Below, in pieces: positions 16,488 through 24,241 of a stretch of DNA of 64,000 nt (its first letter is position 1; each line of letters opens with the position of its first letter). The notes below the pieces were generated by a model. The model saw only the letters and a program-made list of their open reading frames with translations, was not told the origin of the DNA and did no database searches. The DNA lies in assembly GCF_000308515.1 (NCBI RefSeq), contig NZ_BAFV01000053.1:124001-188000 (forward strand), in the 5' to 3' direction. The position numbers and the translations under genes were made by a program. This DNA is from Nocardia carnea NBRC 14403 (GTDB lineage: Bacteria; Actinomycetota; Actinomycetes; Mycobacteriales; Mycobacteriaceae).

Positions 16488-17737
16488 GCGAGTTGTCGCA
16501 TGTGGATTCCGCGGGGCGGGCCCGGATGGTGGATGTGAGTGCGAAGGCCGACACCACCCGGATCGCCGTGGCCGGCGGAGAACTGCACACCACCCCGGAG
16601 GTGGTCGCGCTGGTCCGTGCCGACGATATGCCGAAGGCCGATGTGCTGGCCACCGCCCGGCTGGCCGGTATCGCGGCGGCGAAGAAAACCTCCGAACTGA
16701 TTCCGCTGTGCCATCAGCTCGCGCTCTCCTCGGTCAAGGTGGAATTCGGTTTCACCGACTCCGCGATCACGATCGAGGCGTCGGCAAAGACCACCGGCCC
16801 GACCGGGGTGGAGATGGAGGCCCTGACAGCGGTCGCGGTCGCGGGGCTCACCCTGCACGACATGGTGAAGGCGGTGGATCCGGCGGCCGTGCTGAACGGT
16901 GTCCGGCTGCTCACCAAGGAGGGCGGTAAACGGGGCCAGTGGACCCGCCCCGACGCTCCCACGGCCACCGGAGTGCAGCCTGGTACATCCGCCGCGTTCG
17001 GTGGCGACACCGCCCAGGCTGTCAGCTCACCTGCATCCACTCCGGACAGCGGCGCCGGTGCGCACGCGGAGGGCGGCAACTCCGATGTATTCGCGCCGGA
17101 CGACGAGGTCCGCGCAGCCATACCGGACGACGTCGGCACCGCCACTTCCGATTCGAACGGTGGGACACCTGCCCCCGGGGACACTCCCGCACGCCCGTCC
17201 GGCGGCGAAACGACCGGCACAGCCGTCGTCGTGGTCGCGTCCACCGGGGCGGCGGCGGGGACGCGGACCGATACCACCGGACCGCATCTGGTGTCGTGGT
17301 TGCGGGGGCTCGGGTATTCCGCGGGGGATCCGCTGGTCTACGCGGACGCCGATATCGCCGACGGGCTGACCGAGGCGCTGCGGACCGCGCCGGATCTGGT
17401 GGTGACCACCGGGGGAACCGGCGCCGCGCCGTCCGACCGGACACCGGAAGCGACAGCGGCAGTACTCGACCGGGAACTGCCCGGGGTGGCCGAGGCCATC
17501 CGGCAGCGGGGTACCGCGAAATTCCCGCTCGCGGCGTTGAGCCGGGGTGTCGCGGGGCTGGCCGGACGGTCGGTGGTGGTGAATCTGCCCGGCTCACCGG
17601 GTGGTGTGAAAGACGGTATCGCGGTGCTCGAACCGCTGTTGGGGCATCTGCTGGCGCAGGTGGCGGGCGGCGGGGCACACGAGGGCGGCCAGGGGGCACC
17701 GCGGGCCGAGAGGGGAAACGAGAGCGCTCATGCCTGA
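16484..17737 (+). CDS. MoaC-MoaB/Mog fusion protein for molybdenum cofactor synthesis
   Basis: Two enzymes are joined in 417 residues. Residues 1-157 are MoaC (cyclic pyranopterin monophosphate synthase): SHVDSAGRARMVDVS start, KKTSELIPLCHQLAL, and GPTGVEMEALTAV. Residues about 246-395 are a MoaB/MogA domain (molybdopterin adenylylation): VVTTGGTGAAPSDRTPEA and VNLPGSPGGVKD. Between them lie about 85 residues of Ala/Gly/Pro/Thr/Asp-rich linker, probably disordered. The two activities are not consecutive: MoaC acts before molybdopterin synthase, MoaB after it. The gene overlaps both neighbours (ATGA with moeA, 8 bp with moaE). Confidence 0.9.
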   Translation: MSELSHVDSAGRARMVDVSAKADTTRIAVAGGELHTTPEVVALVRADDMPKADVLATARLAGIAAAKKTSELIPLCHQLALSSVKVEFGFTDSAITIEASAKTTGPTGVEMEALTAVAVAGLTLHDMVKAVDPAAVLNGVRLLTKEGGKRGQWTRPDAPTATGVQPGTSAAFGGDTAQAVSSPASTPDSGAGAHAEGGNSDVFAPDDEVRAAIPDDVGTATSDSNGGTPAPGDTPARPSGGETTGTAVVVVASTGAAAGTRTDTTGPHLVSWLRGLGYSAGDPLVYADADIADGLTEALRTAPDLVVTTGGTGAAPSDRTPEATAAVLDRELPGVAEAIRQRGTAKFPLAALSRGVAGLAGRSVVVNLPGSPGGVKDGIAVLEPLLGHLLAQVAGGGAHEGGQGAPRAERGNESAHA

Positions 17738-18185
17738 AGAATCTGCACAGCTACCGGGCGGGACCGGCGCGGTCCGGCTCGCCGAAATCAGCGACGGGCC
17801 GCTGGATCCCGCCGTCGTGGACGCCGCGGTCCGGGGGCCGAGTTTCGGCGCGGTCGTCGTGTTCACCGGCTTGGTCCGCGATCACGACGGCGGACAGGCG
17901 GTATCGGCGCTGGAGTATTCGGCGCATCCGCAGGCGGCCCGGTTCCTGCGCGAATGCTGCGCCGCGATAGCGGAATCCACGGGCCTGCCGGTGGCGGCGG
18001 TGCATCGGGTCGGGGATCTGGCGGTGGGTGATCTGGCCATCGTCACGGCGGTGGCGGCGCCGCATCGCGCCGACGCGTTCGCGGCATGTTCGGCGCTGGT
18101 GGACCGGATCAAGCACGAGGTGCCGATCTGGAAACGGCAGATGTTCGCCGACGGTATGTCGGAATGGGTGAACGCCTGCGGTTGA
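17730..18185 (+). CDS. moaE: Molybdopterin synthase catalytic subunit
   Basis: MoaE pairs with thiocarboxylated MoaD to add the dithiolene sulfurs. The 151-residue protein has the family segments GAVVVFTGLVRDHDGG, LEYSAHPQAA, and the active-site lysines in RIKHEVPIWKRQMFADG. The start overlaps the fusion gene by 8 bp. Only 5 bp separate its stop from that of the converging CobW-type gene, and no hairpin terminator is visible there. Confidence 0.95.
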   Translation: MPEESAQLPGGTGAVRLAEISDGPLDPAVVDAAVRGPSFGAVVVFTGLVRDHDGGQAVSALEYSAHPQAARFLRECCAAIAESTGLPVAAVHRVGDLAVGDLAIVTAVAAPHRADAFAACSALVDRIKHEVPIWKRQMFADGMSEWVNACG

Positions 18186-18190
18186 CCGGT

Positions 18191-19231
18191 TCAGACGGTA
18201 CTTTCCGCGGGCACGTAACGCCAGACGCCGAGCATGTCCTGTTCCTCGAGCGGTTCCGGGCCCGCATGCACGGTTCGGCGTAACCGCTCGTGTATCGCGT
18301 CGGTATCCAATCCGGTGCCGATCAGCACCAGTTCGGTATCGCCGGTGCGGGAGCGACGGGCAGGTTCCATGCTGATCGCCCGGCCCACCAGGTGCACCAC
18401 GTACCGGCCGGTGCCCGGGACCGCGAACGAGGCGAAACCCTTGGCGCGGAATACACCCGGTGGCGGGTTCTCCAGGAATTCGATGAGCCGGCGCGGATGC
18501 AGTCCGGTGGCGGAGGTGAACACCGTGCTGGTGTAGTCGTCGTGCAGATGGCGGTGCTCGCCGTCGGTGTCCGCGTCGTCGTGGTCGTGCAGCAGTTCGT
18601 CCAGGCTCAGTTGTTCGCCTATCCGCGGGGTGTCGCGGTTGCGGGGGTCGAACAGAAGGCCGGGGTCGATACGGCCGCGGGTGGTGGCGTACACCGGAGC
18701 CCCGTCGGTGATCGTCGTGATCTCCGACCGCAATCGTGCGACAACGCCTTCGCCGAGCCGATCGACCTTGTTGAGTACCACGAGATCCGCCAGCCGCAGA
18801 TGGCTCGTCAGTTCCGGATGCCGGTCGCGGGTGGTCGCGAATTCGGCAGCATCGACCACTTCGAGTAGACCGCCGTAACGGATGCGGGGGTTCTCGCTGC
18901 CCACCACCATCCGCACCAGATTGCGCGGTTCGGCCAGCCCGCTGGCCTCCACCACGATCACATCGATCCCGGCCCGGGGATCGGTCAACCGGGTGAAGAG
19001 TTCGTCGAGTTCGGCGACGTCCACGGCGCAGCATACGCAGCCGCTGCCCACCGAAACCATCGCGTCGACCTGCCCGGCCACCAGCATCGCGTCGATGTTG
19101 ACGGCACCGAAATCGTTGACCACCACACCGATCCGGGTGCCCCGGTTGTTGTGCAGCAGACCGTTGAGCAGGGTGGTCTTCCCGGCGCCCAGGAATCCGG
19201 CCACGATCACCACGGGTATGCGCTCAGCCAC
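18191..19231 (-). CDS. CobW/COG0523-family metal-handling GTPase
   Basis: This 346-residue protein belongs to the G3E GTPases that act as metallochaperones. It has Walker A GAGKTT (residues 15-20), the metal-binding GCVCC with C65, C67 and C68, ESGLAEP-like VEASGLAEP, the guanine motif NKVD, and a His/Asp-rich stretch HDHDDADTDGEHRHLHDD that could bind zinc or cobalt. The CobW C-terminal domain follows. Most COG0523 members serve zinc or cobalt; the cargo here is not shown. It converges on the Moco cluster and may be independent of it. No Zur box was recognised in the gap upstream. Confidence 0.88.
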   Translation of the reverse strand: MAERIPVVIVAGFLGAGKTTLLNGLLHNNRGTRIGVVVNDFGAVNIDAMLVAGQVDAMVSVGSGCVCCAVDVAELDELFTRLTDPRAGIDVIVVEASGLAEPRNLVRMVVGSENPRIRYGGLLEVVDAAEFATTRDRHPELTSHLRLADLVVLNKVDRLGEGVVARLRSEITTITDGAPVYATTRGRIDPGLLFDPRNRDTPRIGEQLSLDELLHDHDDADTDGEHRHLHDDYTSTVFTSATGLHPRRLIEFLENPPPGVFRAKGFASFAVPGTGRYVVHLVGRAISMEPARRSRTGDTELVLIGTGLDTDAIHERLRRTVHAGPEPLEEQDMLGVWRYVPAESTV

Positions 19232-19466
19232 CCGACCACCTTACTGAGTCGGCGCCGGCCACCGGCAGCCCGCCATCGGCGAGGAGAATTGATTATGTTT
19301 CAAATTCCGGTTGTCCGCATTTCCCGTTCACCGGGCTTTCTTTCGTGGAATATGGGAAAAAATTCCGCAATCTCCGAAACCGGTATGGGGATTCTGGTAA
19401 ACGTGCCGGGGAGATCGGGGGGAATCTCGGAATACCTATCGGAACAGAATTACCGAGGAGTACCGG

Positions 19467-19835
19467 ATGCGTGCACCTACGTTGCCGGTCGCCGCGGCAC
19501 TGCTGTCGGCGGCGATCATGCTGGGCAGCGGTAGCGCGGCGGCCCAACCCGCCGATTTCATCCCGAACGACGGCGTCTACCGGGTCGGCGTGGATATGCG
19601 ACCCGGCGTGTGGGAATCACCCGGCCCCGTCGACCCGGCCCAGGGCTGCGATTGGCGGCGACTGTGGCGGATCGAGGGCGACAACACGAATATGCAGTAC
19701 ATCATCGAGAACAACTACACGAAGCTGGGCCCCGTCCGGGTCACCGTGAAACCGTCCGACGCCGGTTTCCTCACCCGTAATTGCGGACCGTGGCGGATGG
19801 TGCCGCCCGCCCCCACGGGTTCGGCCGGTTTCTGA
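19467..19835 (+). CDS. Small secreted protein
   Basis: The 122-residue product starts with a clear signal peptide: LPVAAALLSAAIMLGSGSAAA, with cleavage expected after AAA and mature start QPADF. The mature part has two cysteines (CDWRR and RNCGPW), which may form a disulfide, and a segment YRVGVDMRPGVWES that recurs in short actinobacterial exported proteins of unknown function. GAGGAG lies 6 bp before the ATG. The 235-bp gap upstream is richer in A/T than its surroundings and probably holds the promoter. Confidence 0.8.
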   Translation: MRAPTLPVAAALLSAAIMLGSGSAAAQPADFIPNDGVYRVGVDMRPGVWESPGPVDPAQGCDWRRLWRIEGDNTNMQYIIENNYTKLGPVRVTVKPSDAGFLTRNCGPWRMVPPAPTGSAGF

Positions 19836-19850
19836 CCCCGGAGACGACGC

Positions 19851-19880
19851 AGCCCGGTCCCCTGTCGCGGGAACCGGGCT
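19851..19880. terminator. Bidirectional terminator hairpin
   Basis: AGCCCGGT at 19851-19858 pairs with ACCGGGCT at 19873-19880, with partly paired inner bases. It lies in the 64-bp gap between the converging secreted-protein and thioesterase genes. Confidence 0.55.
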
Positions 19881-19899
19881 CGCCGGGTGCTGCGGTAGA

Positions 19900-20361
19900 T
19901 CAGGCGTGCGCGCGCAGCTGATACAACCCCTCGGTTTCGGCGACGACCACGCCGTCGACATCGGTGAGCACCGCGCGCAGCGTGAAATCGGCCTTACCGT
20001 TCGCCTCGGCCTCCGCGCTGACCCGCTCGATCTCGGCTTCGGTCAGCGTCGCCTCCGCCCGCACCGCCGTGGTCGCGGGCCGGCGGAAAGCGATCCGCAG
20101 ATCCTTCACCAGCGGATAGAACTTCGCGGTATCGAAACTGGCCACGGCGATGGCACCGCCCAGGATCTCGCCCACGGTGAACAGCACCCCCGCGTACATG
20201 ACGCCGAAATGATTACCGTTGCCCTCGGCGGGCACGGTGGCCGCGGCATAACCCGGCCGCACCTCCTCGGCGTGCACACCCATCCGGTGGGCGACCGGGA
20301 TGGTGTGCTCCAACGCCGAGTTCACGATCTCGGCGACGGGCGGGTTGCGGGTATCGCTCAT
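19900..20361 (-). CDS. Hotdog-fold thioesterase (DUF4442/YiiD-like)
   Basis: This 153-residue protein has the layout of a single hotdog thioesterase: HRMGVHAEEVRPGYAAA, then GNHFGVMYAGVLFTVGEILGG (the central helix of the fold), followed by the strands around DLRIAFRRPA. Such enzymes hydrolyse acyl-CoA or acyl-carrier esters. ATG 20361 is chosen over a long upstream extension that runs into the MFS gene. It follows the MFS gene by 22 bp on the same strand and is probably in one operon with it. Confidence 0.75.
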   Translation of the reverse strand: MSDTRNPPVAEIVNSALEHTIPVAHRMGVHAEEVRPGYAAATVPAEGNGNHFGVMYAGVLFTVGEILGGAIAVASFDTAKFYPLVKDLRIAFRRPATTAVRAEATLTEAEIERVSAEAEANGKADFTLRAVLTDVDGVVVAETEGLYQLRAHA

Positions 20362-20383
20362 GGCAGGACGAGCCCTTCCGGGG

Positions 20384-21766
20384 TCACGCGACGGACTGTT
20401 TCTCCGTGGCCGAATGGTGCGGATCGGCGTCCGGTACCTCGGTGCCGCGTAGCGACGTACCCGCGGTCTCCTTGAGGAACGCCCAGGCGACCAGGCCGAC
20501 GAGCGCGGCACCCGTCATGTAGAGGGCGGGGAACAGGCTCCAGCCGGTGCCCTCGATCACCGCCTCGTTCACCAGCGGTGCGGTACCACCGAAAGCGGCC
20601 GTGGACACGTTGTAGCCGAGCGCGAAACCCGCATAGCGGACATGGGTCGGGAAGATCGCGGGGAAGGTCGCACTGATGGTCGACAGCTGCGGTACATACA
20701 GCAGGCCCAGCACCACGAAGCCGACGATCGCCCAGCCGGTGCCCTGACCCATCAGCCAGTACATCGGCACGGCGAGCACCGCGAGACCCACCAGCGAGAA
20801 CAACCACATGGGCCGCCGGCCGACCCGGTCGGAGAGGCGACCGAAGAACGGCACACACAGCATCATGATGACCTGGCCGATCAACATCATCGCGGTGGTG
20901 GTGGATTCCCCGAGGCCGATGGTGTTCTGCAGGTAGGTCGGCTGGTAGGTGAGCAGCGTGTAGTTCGCCACGTTCAACGCCACCACGAGACCGAACAGGA
21001 TCAGCACCTCGCGCCAGTACGTGGTGAGCAGGATCCGCAGGCCGCTTTCGGGATGCTCCTTCTCGTTCACCTCGGTGAAGACCGGGGATTCGTCGAGCCG
21101 GGTCCGCAGATACCAGCCGATGGCACCCAGCGGGATCGCGATCAGGAACGGGATACGCCAGCCCCAGTCGTGCATCGCATCGGAACCGAGGATCAACTGG
21201 CACAACAGCACGACCGCCGAGCCCCCGACGAACCCGCCGAGCGTGCCGAACTCCAGGAAACTGCCGAAGAAGCCGCGCTTCTTGTCACTGGCGCATTCCG
21301 CCAGATAGGTCGCGGCGCCGCCGTATTCACCGCCGGTCGAGAAACCCTGCACCACTCGGAGCAGGATCAGCAGGATCGGCGCGAGCACCCCGACCTGGCC
21401 GTGCGTGGGCAGGACACCGATCAGGCCGGTGGCGGCGGCCATCAACAGGATGGTGGTGGCCAGGACCACCTTGCGACCCACCCGGTCGCCGAGCGGACCC
21501 CACACCATGCCGCCGAGCGGACGCAGGACGAACGAGACGGCGAACCCGAGCATGGTGCCCAGAGTGCCGAGATCACCGGGGAAGAACGCCTCGGTGAGAT
21601 AGGTGGCGGTGGCGGCGTAGACGCCGTAGTCGAACCATTCCGTGGCATTACCCATGGCAGAGGCCGCCACCGACCTCTTGAGATGGGGCGTCTCCGGCGG
21701 TTTCTCGAGATGTGCCCCGTCCGGATGCTTCTCCAGTTGTGGCGTGTCCGGCTGCTGCTCCGTCAC
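20384..21766 (-). CDS. MFS transporter, metabolite:H+ symporter (MHS) group
   Basis: A 460-residue integral membrane protein with 12 predicted helices. It matches the MHS/ProP group: SAMGNATEWFDYGVYA in helix 1, GDRVGRKVVL after helix 2, RVVQGFSTGGEYGGAATYLAE in helix 4, and the second-half GRLSDRVGRRP loop. Relatives import osmolytes, dicarboxylates or other organic acids with protons; the substrate is unknown. GTG 21766 is chosen (GGAGAGG 8 bp upstream), which gives a hydrophilic N-tail with a repeated HLEKPPETPHLK-like pattern. A hotdog thioesterase gene follows. Confidence 0.85.
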   Translation of the reverse strand: MTEQQPDTPQLEKHPDGAHLEKPPETPHLKRSVAASAMGNATEWFDYGVYAATATYLTEAFFPGDLGTLGTMLGFAVSFVLRPLGGMVWGPLGDRVGRKVVLATTILLMAAATGLIGVLPTHGQVGVLAPILLILLRVVQGFSTGGEYGGAATYLAECASDKKRGFFGSFLEFGTLGGFVGGSAVVLLCQLILGSDAMHDWGWRIPFLIAIPLGAIGWYLRTRLDESPVFTEVNEKEHPESGLRILLTTYWREVLILFGLVVALNVANYTLLTYQPTYLQNTIGLGESTTTAMMLIGQVIMMLCVPFFGRLSDRVGRRPMWLFSLVGLAVLAVPMYWLMGQGTGWAIVGFVVLGLLYVPQLSTISATFPAIFPTHVRYAGFALGYNVSTAAFGGTAPLVNEAVIEGTGWSLFPALYMTGAALVGLVAWAFLKETAGTSLRGTEVPDADPHHSATEKQSVA

Positions 21767-22029
21767 GGTCAGTCCTCTCCGGCGTGCGCGGCCAAGTCGG
21801 CCCGGCCGACCCATAACGTCGCGCCCGCCGGCGACCGGGTTCCGGCGAGTATCGACCTCAAACCGTTACCCGGGATTTGCCCTGGGTAAACGCGGACCAG
21901 CGCCGAGCCCACCGGACCGATGGCTTTGATCAGCTATTTCCCAGCTTATGTGAAGGCGGTCACGCCTGCCCTCTATGGGCCGCCGACGCACCGGGGAACA
22001 TGGAGCACAGAGCCGGCCGCAAGGGTGCG

Positions 22030-22343
22030 CGGTCGGCTCCGGGTGCTGGACGGCGAGAGAGTACGACCCGGCTCCCGGCGTACTGGGCAGCGAGGGCGCG
22101 CTGCCGGCTCTCAGCGGGCTGGGCAGCTAGGCGCACGGCCGACTCCCGCGCACCGAGCAGCCGAGTGTGCGGCCGACTCCCGCGCACTGAACAGCCAGTT
22201 CCATGGCCGACTCCCGCGCACCGAGCAGCGAGATAGACGGCCCGCTCCCGGCGTACCGGGTCGCGAGAGTGTGCGGCCGCCCCACAGGGGCTGGACGGCG
22301 AGGGCGTGCGGCCGATTCCAGGCGTACTGGGCAGCGAGGGCCT
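22030..22343. repeat. Tandem degenerate repeat, about nine units of 34-37 bp
   Basis: Units start near 22030, 22064, 22099, 22136, 22170, 22205, 22239, 22274 and 22309. Each reads roughly CGGCCGACTCCC, then GGCGTACTGGGCAGCGAG or a variant, then 3-6 variable bases. Units 3-5 are the closest to each other, and units 1 and 8 share GGCGTACTGGGCAGCGAGGG. There are no unique spacers, so it is not CRISPR, and the unit is not a multiple of three with stops in several frames, so it is not a protein repeat. It lies in the gap between choD (ends 22364) and the start of the MFS gene (21766), ending 21 bp from the choD stop. Confidence 0.8.
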
Positions 22344-22363
22344 TCTCGCCGCCCCAGTGTCGA

Positions 22364-24151
22364 TCAGTGAGCCTGTTCTCCCGCGGCGACCTCCGGGCGC
22401 TCGCTGTGCTTCACCTCCACCAGCGGCAGGCGCAGGGCGGCGGGGGCCGCGGCGGGGACCACCGGCGCGACCGGTTCCACCGGCGCGATCCGCCGGTACG
22501 GCGATCCCAGCGGCGGCCGCGGATCGGCCTCTCCCTTGTTCGGCCACAGTGCGACAGCCCGCTCGGACTGCGCGGTGATGGTGAGCGAGGGATTCACGCC
22601 GAGGTTCGCGGAAATGGTCGAACCGTCGATCACGTGCAGGCCCGGGTATCCGTAGAGCCGCTGGTAGGGGTCCACCACACCGGTTTCGGGGTTGTCGCCG
22701 ATCACGCAACCACCGATGAAATGGCCGGTCATCGGGATATTGAAAACGCTGCTGATCGGCCCGCCGGGGGTGCCATCGATTTTGCCGGCGACCCGCCGCC
22801 CCACCTCGTGCCCGGCGGGGATCCAGGTCGGGTTGGGGGCGCCTTCGCCCTGTCGCGTGGTCATCTTGCGTTTGAACAGGCCGCGTTTGGTGTAGGTGGT
22901 GATCGAATTGTCCACCGACTGCATCACCAGCAGGCCGATCGACTGCTCCGACCAGTGCCGCGGATTCTGCAGATGCGGCATATCGCGACGGTGCCGCCAC
23001 ATCTCCCGCAACCAGAGCCGCCGCTTGGATACGCCCGGCTCCTCGCTCACCATGATGCTGCCCAGCAGTGCGATCACATTGCTGCCCTTGCCGTAGCGCA
23101 CGGGTTCGACATGGGTATCGGCGTCGGGGTGGATCGACGAGGTGATCGCCACCCCCTTGGTGAAATCGTTGTCCGCGACCCGGCTGCGGATGGCGAGCAA
23201 CTCCTCGGAGTTGGTACGCGAGAGGAAACCGAGCCGGCCGGAGATATCGGGCAGCGAGCCGGCATCACGCAACTTGTGCAGCAAACGCTGTGTTCCCAGC
23301 GACGCCGCCGAGAAGATCACCTGTTCGGCGGTGTAGGTGGTGCGCTTCTTGCGCATCCAGCGGCCCGTGGCCACGGTCTTGACCGCGTACCCGCCGCCGG
23401 GCAGCGGTTTCACATCGGTGACGGTGCGCAACGCATGTACCGCCGCACCGGCCTGCTCGGCCAGGTACAGGTAGTTCTTCACCAGAGTGTTCTTGGCATT
23501 GTGGCGGCAGCCGGTCATACATTCACCGCAGTGGGTGCAGGAGCGCCGCGCCGGGCCCGCCCCGCCGAAGAACGGGTCCTCGACCTCCTCGCCGGGCCGG
23601 GAGCCGGGCCCGCCGAAGAACACGCCGACCGGGGTCCGCTGATAGGTATCGGCGACCCCCATCTCCTCGGCGACCTCGCGCAGCACCCGGTCGGTGGGTG
23701 TGGTCGCGGGATTGGTGGTCACGCCCAGCATGCGCTTGGCCTGGTCGTAGTAAGGACCGAGCTCGTCCTTCCAGTCGGTGATATGGGCCCACGGCCCGTC
23801 CCGGAAGAATTTCTCCGGCGGCTCGTACAGCGTGTTCGCGTAGACGAGGGAACCACCGCCGACCCCTGAACCGGCCATGATCAGGGTGTCCTTCAACAGC
23901 GCCAGCCGCTGGATACCGAAACACCCCAGGAAGGGCGCCCACAGGTACTGCCTGGCACGCCACGATGTTTTCGCGAATTCGTCGTCGGCGAAGCGACGCC
24001 CGGCCTCGAGGACACCGACCCGGTAGCCCTTCTCGGTCAACCGCAGGGCACTCACACTGCCGCCGAATCCGGAGCCGATGACGAGAACGTCGTAGTCGAA
24101 GGTCTGGCCGGGCCCGGCGTCGGTGCCGGGACTCGTTGCGGAACTGGACAT
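22364..24151 (-). CDS. choD: ChoD-type GMC oxidoreductase (putative cholesterol oxidase)
   Basis: The 595-residue protein closely follows mycobacterial ChoD (Rv3409c) segment by segment: N-terminal FAD motif VIGSGFGGSVSALRLTEKGYRVGVLEAGRRF, AGSGVGGGSLVYANTLY, a Cys-rich HCGECMTGCRHNAKNTLVKNYL, SSIHPDADTHVEPVRYGKGSN, and C-terminal GHFIGGCVIG and ISANLGVNPSLTITAQ. ChoD is annotated as a cholesterol oxidase (3-beta-hydroxysteroid to 3-keto), but its true substrate in mycobacteria is debated. ATG 24151 is chosen. A Pro/Ala-rich C-terminal tail follows the catalytic part. A CYP125-type P450 and a 3-alpha-HSD-like gene elsewhere in the window also touch steroid chemistry. Confidence 0.88.
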   Translation of the reverse strand: MSSSATSPGTDAGPGQTFDYDVLVIGSGFGGSVSALRLTEKGYRVGVLEAGRRFADDEFAKTSWRARQYLWAPFLGCFGIQRLALLKDTLIMAGSGVGGGSLVYANTLYEPPEKFFRDGPWAHITDWKDELGPYYDQAKRMLGVTTNPATTPTDRVLREVAEEMGVADTYQRTPVGVFFGGPGSRPGEEVEDPFFGGAGPARRSCTHCGECMTGCRHNAKNTLVKNYLYLAEQAGAAVHALRTVTDVKPLPGGGYAVKTVATGRWMRKKRTTYTAEQVIFSAASLGTQRLLHKLRDAGSLPDISGRLGFLSRTNSEELLAIRSRVADNDFTKGVAITSSIHPDADTHVEPVRYGKGSNVIALLGSIMVSEEPGVSKRRLWLREMWRHRRDMPHLQNPRHWSEQSIGLLVMQSVDNSITTYTKRGLFKRKMTTRQGEGAPNPTWIPAGHEVGRRVAGKIDGTPGGPISSVFNIPMTGHFIGGCVIGDNPETGVVDPYQRLYGYPGLHVIDGSTISANLGVNPSLTITAQSERAVALWPNKGEADPRPPLGSPYRRIAPVEPVAPVVPAAAPAALRLPLVEVKHSERPEVAAGEQAH

Positions 24152-24241
24152 TCTTCCGAGACTATGGCCTGGGTCACCCGGAGGGAACACACCCGCGGTC
24201 AGGAAATCGGCTTTTTCGGCCAACTCCGGGTTATACGCGGC

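Noticed and set aside
22030..22343. CRISPR array at the tandem repeat
   Set aside because: Units are contiguous and degenerate with only 3-6 variable bases between cores, no unique 30-40 bp spacers, and no cas genes are in the window.
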